Shown piece by piece: positions 57,142-64,000 of a DNA stretch of 64,000 nucleotides (positions within the stretch are counted from its first letter, which is position 1; the number at the start of each line of letters is the position of its first letter). Made by a program: the position numbers and the translations under genes. The notes beneath the pieces are model-generated. The model did not search any database. It was not told the origin of the DNA and was given only the letters and a program-made list of their open reading frames with translations. Origin of the DNA: an uncultured Alphaproteobacteria bacterium (GTDB lineage Bacteria > Pseudomonadota > Alphaproteobacteria > HIMB59); assembly GCA_902599045.1 (NCBI GenBank), contig CACKEA010000003.1:62001-126000 (forward strand), read 5' to 3'.

Positions 57142-57907
57142 ATCATATTCAAATGCTGAAGTAGACTCTTGTAGAAAGGCAGGTAAAATAACTGCAACTA
57201 TTTTAGACGAGCTTAATAATATAATTAAAGAGGGAATTACAACTTCTGAGATTGATGAATTCTGTTTAACTAGAATTCAAGAATTAGGAGGCACTCCTGC
57301 CCCTTTGTTTTATAGAGGTTTTCCAAAATCTATATGTACTTCTTTAAACCATGTAATTTGTCATGGAATTCCAAATTATAATCGAAATCTTCAAAAGGGT
57401 GATATTTTGAATGTAGATGTTACAACAATAATTGATGGTTGGCATGGAGACTCATCAAGAATGTATAAGGTAGGTGAAGTGTCTATAAAAGCAAACAACC
57501 TATGTAAAGTTACTCACGATTGTTTAATAGAAAGTATTGATGAAATAAAAGTTGGTGAGCCGATAAGTCTTATTGGAAAAAAAATTGAAGATATAGCAAC
57601 ATCAAATAATTTTAGTGTTGTTAGAGACTTTTGTGGACATGGTGTTGGTTTGAAATTTCATGAAAATCCAAGTATTTTGCATTACTACGATAGCGAATAT
57701 GATAATATTAAATTTATAGATGGAATGATTTTTACGATTGAACCCATGATCAATGCTGGAAAATATCAATCTAAAATACTTAGTGATGGTTGGACAGCTG
57801 TAACTAAAGATAAAACACTTAGCGCTCAGTACGAACATACGATATATATTAATGGTGATAATGTTGAGATTCTAACAGAGTCTCCAAATAAGGCTTTTTA
57901 TAATTGA
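57128..57907 (+). CDS. map: Methionine aminopeptidase type I
   Basis: VDVTTIIDGWHGDSSRM, GHGVGLKFHENPSI, FTIEPM. Confidence 0.95.
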   Translation: MMKIKSYSNAEVDSCRKAGKITATILDELNNIIKEGITTSEIDEFCLTRIQELGGTPAPLFYRGFPKSICTSLNHVICHGIPNYNRNLQKGDILNVDVTTIIDGWHGDSSRMYKVGEVSIKANNLCKVTHDCLIESIDEIKVGEPISLIGKKIEDIATSNNFSVVRDFCGHGVGLKFHENPSILHYYDSEYDNIKFIDGMIFTIEPMINAGKYQSKILSDGWTAVTKDKTLSAQYEHTIYINGDNVEILTESPNKAFYN

Positions 57908-59193
57908 TACCGAGATACTCTAGAAAAATTCTTAAAGAAATCTGGGAGGATAATAATAAATTCCAAATATGGCTTGATTTAGAAATACTTGCTTGCGAGG
58001 CAATGGAAAAATTAGGCCAAATACCTAAAGGAACTTCAAATAGAATTAAAAAAAAAGGAAAGTTTAAAGTAAAAGAAATAGAAAAAATTGAAGAAAAAAC
58101 TAAGCACGATGTAATTGCTTTTTTGACTAATGTAGCAAAGTATGTAGGCGCTGAGTCTAGGTATATTCACAAAGGACTTACATCCAGTGATATTTTAGAT
58201 ACTTCTTTTTCAATCCAACTCAATCAATCAAGCAATATAATCCTTAGGGGTTTGGAAAAATTAAGCAAATCTCTGCTTAGTATTGCAAAAAAACATAAAT
58301 ACACATTATGTATTGGCAGAAGCCATGGTATTCACGCTGAAACAACAACTTTTGGATTAAAAATCCTTGGTTATCTTGCTGAAAACAATAGAAACATAAA
58401 TCGTCTTAAAAATTCAATTAAACAAATACAGACAATCCAAATGTCTGGTCCTGTTGGAACATACTCTAATATTGATACAAGGGTTGAACAAATGATTGCT
58501 AAAAAATTAAAATTCTCAGTCGAGCCAGTTTCCACACAAATTATACCAAGAGATAGGCATGCAGATCTTTTTTGTTCCTTTGCAATAATAGCAAGTTCTC
58601 TTGAACGTTTATCAACAGAAATTAGACATTTACAAAGAACTGAAGTTTTGGAAGTTGAAGAGGGGTTTGGAAGAGGTCAAAAAGGTAGTTCGGCAATGCC
58701 TCATAAAAAAAATCCAATTTTATCAGAAAATTTAACAGGACTAGCAAGAGTAGTAAGGTCTTTAACCATTCCTGCTTTAGAAAATATAACATCATGGCAT
58801 GAAAGAGATATTAGTCACTCTAGTGTTGAGAGAATAAACGCTCCTAACGCAACCATTACTCTTGACTTTGCAGTTCAAAGAATGATTACCGTACTTGACA
58901 ATCTAATAATACATAAAAAGAATATGGTTAAAAACTTAAACCTTTTAAAAGGCCTACCCTATTCACAAAACGTCTTAATTTTTCTAATTGATAATAAAGT
59001 TTTGAGAGAGGATGCTTATAAAATTGTCCAAGATTGTGCTTTAAAAACGTGGGAGGGTAATTTGTCTTTTAAAGATAATCTCTTAAGCCATCCAAGTTTA
59101 GCCAAATTTAAGATATCGAGTAAAATCGATAATATCTTCAATAATAAAAATCTTTTTACAAATGTAGACAAAATATTTAAAAGAGTTAGCTGA
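57904..59193 (+). CDS. purB: Adenylosuccinate lyase (TTG start)
   Basis: GLTSSDILDT, GSSAMPHKKNPILSEN. Confidence 0.96.
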   Translation: MIPRYSRKILKEIWEDNNKFQIWLDLEILACEAMEKLGQIPKGTSNRIKKKGKFKVKEIEKIEEKTKHDVIAFLTNVAKYVGAESRYIHKGLTSSDILDTSFSIQLNQSSNIILRGLEKLSKSLLSIAKKHKYTLCIGRSHGIHAETTTFGLKILGYLAENNRNINRLKNSIKQIQTIQMSGPVGTYSNIDTRVEQMIAKKLKFSVEPVSTQIIPRDRHADLFCSFAIIASSLERLSTEIRHLQRTEVLEVEEGFGRGQKGSSAMPHKKNPILSENLTGLARVVRSLTIPALENITSWHERDISHSSVERINAPNATITLDFAVQRMITVLDNLIIHKKNMVKNLNLLKGLPYSQNVLIFLIDNKVLREDAYKIVQDCALKTWEGNLSFKDNLLSHPSLAKFKISSKIDNIFNNKNLFTNVDKIFKRVS

Positions 59194-59909
59194 TGGCAAC
59201 AAAATTAAAAAAACTATATGAAGGAAAAGCCAAAATTATATATGCAAAAAATAGCAACCAAGTAATTGCTACATATAAAAATGACGCTACTGCTTTTAAT
59301 AATTTAAAAAAAGGTTCAATTAAAAATAAGGGTGCTATTAATAACGCTATCTCAAGTTATTTATTTCAAATTTTGAATCACTGCGATATCCCAACACACT
59401 TTATCAAACAAATTGACAAAAAATCTCAGCTTTTAAAAAAAGTAGATATCATACCAATTGAAGTTTTGGTTAGAAATCTCTTTGCTGGATCTTTGTCAAA
59501 GAAATTTGGCATTAAGGAGGGCACTCCATTATCCGATACACTTATAGAGTACTGTTTAAAATCAGATGAACTTGGTGATCCACATATAAGTTCTGAGCAT
59601 ATTCTTAATTTAGGATTATGCGACTTTGATGAATTAGAATTAATAGATGAATATTCTTTGAGAATTAACGATGTCTTAAGATCTACATTTTTTTCTATCG
59701 GAATTAATTTAATTGATTTTAAGTTAGAATTTGGAATATGTAAGAAAACCAATGAACTTATTTTAGCTGATGAAATATCACCAGATACTTGTCGATTATG
59801 GGATTTAAAAACAAATAAAAAACTTGATAAAGATCGCTTTCGAAGAGATTTAGGTAATGTTGAAGAGGCATATGCAGAGGTGCTTGATAGATTAAACTTA
59901 AAGATTTAA
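59193..59909 (+). CDS. purC: SAICAR synthetase
   Basis: LYEGKAKIIYA, LADEISPDTCRLWD. Confidence 0.97.
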   Translation: MATKLKKLYEGKAKIIYAKNSNQVIATYKNDATAFNNLKKGSIKNKGAINNAISSYLFQILNHCDIPTHFIKQIDKKSQLLKKVDIIPIEVLVRNLFAGSLSKKFGIKEGTPLSDTLIEYCLKSDELGDPHISSEHILNLGLCDFDELELIDEYSLRINDVLRSTFFSIGINLIDFKLEFGICKKTNELILADEISPDTCRLWDLKTNKKLDKDRFRRDLGNVEEAYAEVLDRLNLKI

Positions 59910-60148
59910 TGCGGATAAAAATTTTAATAAGACTTAAGAGTCAAATTTTAGAACCTCAAGGAAAGGTTATTGAACAATCGCTAAATAATTTAGGATTTAA
60001 TGAATTTCATAATATCAGGCAAGGAAAGCTCATTGAGTTAGACCTACCAGATAATTTAAGTAAAGAAGAAAAAGACCAAAAAATAGACTCTGCATGCAAA
60101 AAGCTTTTAGTGAATGATATTATTGAAGAGTACGAAGTACTTGGATGA
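59909..60148 (+). CDS. purS: FGAM synthase subunit PurS
   Basis: 79 aa; LKSQILEPQGKVIEQSLNNLGF. Confidence 0.93.
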   Translation: MRIKILIRLKSQILEPQGKVIEQSLNNLGFNEFHNIRQGKLIELDLPDNLSKEEKDQKIDSACKKLLVNDIIEEYEVLG

Positions 60149-60825
60149 GTTTTAAGTCTGCTGTCATTACATTTCCGGGATCTAATTGTGATAGAGACGC
60201 TTTATGTTACTTACAAGATTTAACAAAAGGTGTTGTTTATAATATTTGGCATGAGGAAGCATCTTTGCCAAAAGTTGATTTGGTAATATTACCTGGAGGT
60301 TTTAGTTTTGGTGACTATTTAAGATCGGGGGCCATGGCATCAAAGAGTAAAATAATCAATGATGTTATAAAACATGCAAATGATGATAGATATTTATTAG
60401 GTATTTGTAACGGTTTTCAAATTTTAACTGAAATTGGGCTCCTTGAAGGAGCCTTGATACAAAACAAAAACCTTAAATTTTTGGGCAAAAACTGTTTTAT
60501 TAAAAAAAAATTTAAAAATAATTTCAATTTATCTATTAAAGAAGATCAAGTGCTTCAAATCCCTGTGGCCCACAATGAGGGGAATTTTTATTGCGATAAT
60601 GAAACTTTAAAATCACTTAAAAATAATGAACAAATTGCATTTGAATACTGCAAAGGTGAATTCTCAAATAGTGAAGAAAATATTAACGGCTCAATAGAAG
60701 CTATTGCGGGCATCACAAACAAAAAGAAAAATATTCTTGGTATGATGCCTCACCCTGAAAGAGCCTATTCTGACTTTCATCCTTCACAAGATGGTAAGCT
60801 AATCATAGAGTCATTAATAACATGA
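60145..60825 (+). CDS. purQ: FGAM synthase subunit PurQ
   Basis: FPGSNCDRD, LPGGFSFGDYLRSGAMA, GICNGFQIL, MMPHPERA. Confidence 0.97.
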   Translation: MSFKSAVITFPGSNCDRDALCYLQDLTKGVVYNIWHEEASLPKVDLVILPGGFSFGDYLRSGAMASKSKIINDVIKHANDDRYLLGICNGFQILTEIGLLEGALIQNKNLKFLGKNCFIKKKFKNNFNLSIKEDQVLQIPVAHNEGNFYCDNETLKSLKNNEQIAFEYCKGEFSNSEENINGSIEAIAGITNKKKNILGMMPHPERAYSDFHPSQDGKLIIESLIT

Positions 60826-62987
60826 ACGAAGATTTAATACTTCAGCACGGCTTAACTTTAGATGAATTCAAGATCATCAAGAACTATTTAGATAGAGACT
60901 TAACTATGGAAGAGTTAGGAATTTTTTCAGCAATGTGGAATGAACACTGTTGTTATAAGACATCAAAAAAATGGTTAAAAAAACTTCCTACAAAAAATGA
61001 AATAGTTATTCAGGGGCCAGGAGAAAATGCTGGAATAATTGACATACAAGATAATGACGGAATTGCTTTTAAAATTGAAAGTCATAACCACCCTAGTTAC
61101 ATCGAACCTTTTAATGGATCTGCTACTGGTGTTGGAGGAATACTAAGAGATATTTTTACGATGGGGGCGAGACCAATAGCTACTCTTGACTCAATTAGAT
61201 TTGGTTTGATAGAAAGTGAAAAAACAAAATATTTATTAAACGGTGTGGTTCATGGAATTGGCCACTACGGCAACTGTATAGGAATTCCTAATATTGGTGG
61301 TGAGTGCGAGTTTGAGTCAACTTATGGTTTTAATAATTTGGTTAATGCTATGGCTGTAGGTCATGTTCAAAAAGATAAAATTTTTTATTCAAAGCCTAAG
61401 TCTATTGGGGGTTTAATTGTTTATATTGGTTCTAAGACTGGAAAAGATGGAATTCATGGCGCCAGTATGGCTTCAGATGTTTTTTCAGAAGACGACGAGG
61501 ATGATAAAAGACCTTCGGTACAAGTCGGTGATCCTTTTATGGAGAAACTTTTAATGGAAGGTTGTTTAGAATTAATGTCATTAGGATTGATAGAGTCTAT
61601 GCAGGATATGGGAGCTGCAGGAATTACCTCCTCAAGCGTAGAAATGGCTTCGAAGGGTAATGTGGGTGTATTAATTAATCTTGATAAAGTCCCATTGAGA
61701 CAACCATTAAGCGCATATGAGATACTTCTGTCTGAAAGCCAAGAAAGAATGCTGGCAGTCATAGATGAAAAAAATAATCTTAAGGTGAAAGAAATTCTTC
61801 AAAAGTGGCAAATAGATTATGAAGTTATCGGAGAAATAACTAATAATAAACGAGTTGTATTTGAGTCAAATAATAAGAAAGTGGTAGACCTACCCGTAGA
61901 TATAATTGTTGATGATGCACCTGAATACGACAGAGAATTTTATATGCCAAGAAAAAGAAAAGGCAAAGATTTTGATTTTTCCAACATTAAATTGGAAGAA
62001 ATAATTAATACTTTATTATCTAATTTGAATTATTTGCATAAAAGTTGGGTTTTTAATCAATATGATTCAACTGTTATGGGAGATACTGTCAAAGAACCCG
62101 GTCAATCATCTGGTATAGTTAAAATTCATGGAACACAAAAAGTTATTGGTGCTACCACAGACTGTAATCCTTTATATATAAGAATTAATCCTTACGAGGG
62201 TATGAAATATACAGTTGCTGAGTCTTACAGGAATTTAATTGCATGTAACATAAATCCCTTAGCTATCACAAATAATCTGAATTTTGCTAGTCCTTTAGAC
62301 CCAAATATCATGGGAGAATTAGTATTGTCTATTGATGGTTTAAAAACAGCAGCAGAAAGATTTAATACCCCTATTGTTTCAGGCAATGTGTCTTTATATA
62401 ACCAAACAAATGAAATACCTATTAAGCCTACACCTGTGATTGGAATGGTAGGCTCAAATCAGGATTTGAAAAAAATAAATTCTAATAAATTTTGTAATAT
62501 TGGCAATAAGATCCTTATTCTAGGAAAACAATTAGAAAAAAATTTAAGTCCTTATCTATTGCAGGATCAAAATCTTGCCTCAAACATAAATGAGTATAAT
62601 GATTTAGTGGAATTGGATTTGGATTATGAAAAAAAAGTAGCTGATTGTGTTTTGAAGATGTCAGATTTGAAATACATTATGTCCTGTAATGATATTTCAA
62701 GAGGTGGTGTCTTTTTATCTTTATTAAAAATGCAATATAAGGATATGGGCTTTAAAGTTAATATGCCTGATCCAATTGATCTTTTTTGTGAGTACAGTGC
62801 TGGGTATGTTATTGAAATTATGAACGAAGATCTAAACAATGTATCATCCTTTCTAAGCGAAAATGGTGTTGGATACTTAGAAATTGGAGAGATAATTAAA
62901 GAAAATATAGAAATAAACTCTAAAAAATTTGACTATTTTGATATTATAAATAATTATCATAATAATTTTGAAAAAATTATCAATTAG
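60822..62987 (+). CDS. purL: FGAM synthase subunit PurL (small type)
   Basis: 721 aa; MWNEHCCYKTSKKWL, KIESHNHPSYIEPF, GAAGITSSSVEMA. Confidence 0.97.
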   Translation: MNEDLILQHGLTLDEFKIIKNYLDRDLTMEELGIFSAMWNEHCCYKTSKKWLKKLPTKNEIVIQGPGENAGIIDIQDNDGIAFKIESHNHPSYIEPFNGSATGVGGILRDIFTMGARPIATLDSIRFGLIESEKTKYLLNGVVHGIGHYGNCIGIPNIGGECEFESTYGFNNLVNAMAVGHVQKDKIFYSKPKSIGGLIVYIGSKTGKDGIHGASMASDVFSEDDEDDKRPSVQVGDPFMEKLLMEGCLELMSLGLIESMQDMGAAGITSSSVEMASKGNVGVLINLDKVPLRQPLSAYEILLSESQERMLAVIDEKNNLKVKEILQKWQIDYEVIGEITNNKRVVFESNNKKVVDLPVDIIVDDAPEYDREFYMPRKRKGKDFDFSNIKLEEIINTLLSNLNYLHKSWVFNQYDSTVMGDTVKEPGQSSGIVKIHGTQKVIGATTDCNPLYIRINPYEGMKYTVAESYRNLIACNINPLAITNNLNFASPLDPNIMGELVLSIDGLKTAAERFNTPIVSGNVSLYNQTNEIPIKPTPVIGMVGSNQDLKKINSNKFCNIGNKILILGKQLEKNLSPYLLQDQNLASNINEYNDLVELDLDYEKKVADCVLKMSDLKYIMSCNDISRGGVFLSLLKMQYKDMGFKVNMPDPIDLFCEYSAGYVIEIMNEDLNNVSSFLSENGVGYLEIGEIIKENIEINSKKFDYFDIINNYHNNFEKIIN

Positions 62988-63221
62988 ATGCCTATAGAAC
63001 AAAAAAAACTTGAAGATCTTATCAAAGATAAGTTTCCAAATTCTACAATTAAAATAGAAGATCTTGCTGGTGATAATGATCATTATTCAGTTCAAATTGA
63101 AAGTGATATATTTAATGGGTTATCTCGTATACAACAGCATCAATTAGTCTACAAATCATTAGATGGGTTGATGGATAAAGAGCTTCACGCTATGCAATTA
63201 AAAACGAAAGGAACTAAATAA
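62988..63221 (+). CDS. bolA: BolA family protein
   Basis: 77 aa; LEDLIKDKFPNSTIKIEDLAGDNDHYSVQIESDIFNGLSRIQQHQLVYKSL; next to grxD. Confidence 0.92.
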   Translation: MPIEQKKLEDLIKDKFPNSTIKIEDLAGDNDHYSVQIESDIFNGLSRIQQHQLVYKSLDGLMDKELHAMQLKTKGTK

Positions 63222-63562
63222 TGGAATTAGAAAGTAGCACAAAAGAACAAATTGAAAAAATGATTGGTGATAATGAGGTATTCCTCTTTATGAAAGGGAA
63301 CCCTGATTTCCCTATGTGCGGTTTCTCATCTGTTGCAAGTGCAATTTTAAAAAAAACTGGAGTTGAATTTGGTCATTGTAATGTGCTTGATGATAATAAT
63401 ATTAGAGAAGGCATTAAAACCTTTTCAAATTGGCCTACGATACCTCAACTATATATTAAAAATGAGTTCGTTGGCGGCTGCGATATTATGAAAGAAATGG
63501 CTGAGTCTGGGGAATTATTAGAACTGCTTAACACCAAAGGAATAAAAACTGAAGTAAGTTAA
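63221..63562 (+). CDS. grxD: Monothiol glutaredoxin Grx4 family
   Basis: FLFMKGNPDFPMCGFSS, NWPTIPQLYIKNEFVGGCDI. Confidence 0.96.
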   Translation: MELESSTKEQIEKMIGDNEVFLFMKGNPDFPMCGFSSVASAILKKTGVEFGHCNVLDDNNIREGIKTFSNWPTIPQLYIKNEFVGGCDIMKEMAESGELLELLNTKGIKTEVS

Positions 63563-63566
63563 AAAA

Positions 63567-63597
63567 AGGGGCAAGTAATTCTAGCCCCTCTTGTTAG
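63567..63597. terminator. Candidate bidirectional terminator hairpin
   Basis: AGGGGC-AAGTAATTCTA-GCCCCT stem (63567-63572/63584-63589) flanked by an A run on one side and a T-rich stretch on the other, between convergent genes. Confidence 0.55.
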
Positions 63598-64000
63598 TTA
63601 TTAGAAATATAATTATTTAATTCTTTATAATAAGAATTATTTTCACCCACTAATGTTTTGAGTAATTCTAGATTGCTTAAGGCATTGTCTTTTTGACCGA
63701 GATCGACATACATTTCACCTTGATATTCAATGGCCCCTAGATGCTCTGGATCAAGTTCAAGTGCTTTTTTGTAGTATTTTGCTGCATTATCAAAATCATC
63801 ACTTTTTCGGTACGCAAAACCTAGCTCATTGTATACATCTGCACGGGTAAAATCTGTCGAACTAGCAGTTGTAAGGGTCTTAAGCTTTCTTATTGCTTTA
63901 TCATAATCTTTACTTCTTATTAGCTTTATGGCTGACTTATAATCTTTTCCGTAATTAGTTTTAGCACTATCGCCAGAGTCAGTGCCAGCAGCATAAAGAC
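63594..64000 (-). CDS. TPR-repeat protein (truncated by window edge)
   Basis: Reverse-strand translation ...DVYNELGFAYRKSDDFDNAAKYYKKALELDPEHLGAIEYQGEMYVDLGQKDNALSNLELL...NYISNN*. Confidence 0.85.
   Translation of the reverse strand, partial: LYAAGTDSGDSAKTNYGKDYKSAIKLIRSKDYDKAIRKLKTLTTASSTDFTRADVYNELGFAYRKSDDFDNAAKYYKKALELDPEHLGAIEYQGEMYVDLGQKDNALSNLELLKTLVGENNSYYKELNNYISNN

Noticed and set aside
61454-61762. 102 aa antisense ORF within purL
   Set aside because: purL reading frame is intact and conserved; no independent evidence.

Overview
The window is a gene-dense, very AT-rich stretch of a streamlined alphaproteobacterial chromosome. Gene order and composition suggest a marine SAR11-like, HIMB59-like or AEGEAN-169-like lineage, but that placement is an inference. 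Almost everything is housekeeping: gatCAB; pyrB-plsY-topA; aspS; hdaA; purM/purN; pepA; lptF-lptG-lptD; pdxA-rsmA; gmk-fab genes; rpsF-rpsR-rplI-dnaB; mlaE-mlaF; cvpA-purF; der-bamB; an RND efflux pair; pssA-psd; icd; alaS; recA; moaA-nadK; one complete rRNA operon (16S-Ile-Ala-23S-5S, minus strand); map-purB-purC-purS-purQ-purL; bolA-grxD. There are six tRNAs. I saw no CRISPR array, phage, transposon or defence island, and I do not claim a new multi-gene system. The most interesting signals are: (1) all seven convergent CDS pairs that end inside overlapping 3' coding sequence, against one CDS-CDS junction with a real hairpin; (2) four divergent gene pairs whose start codons touch or overlap; (3) reduced or degenerate versions of conserved proteins: a SurA without a PPIase domain, a pseudo-SDR after purF, Der with a degraded first G domain, and an RND adaptor lacking its alpha-hairpin; (4) exact inverted repeats flanking 16S and 23S that look like RNase III processing stems; (5) recurrent gene losses at otherwise conserved alphaproteobacterial junctions.
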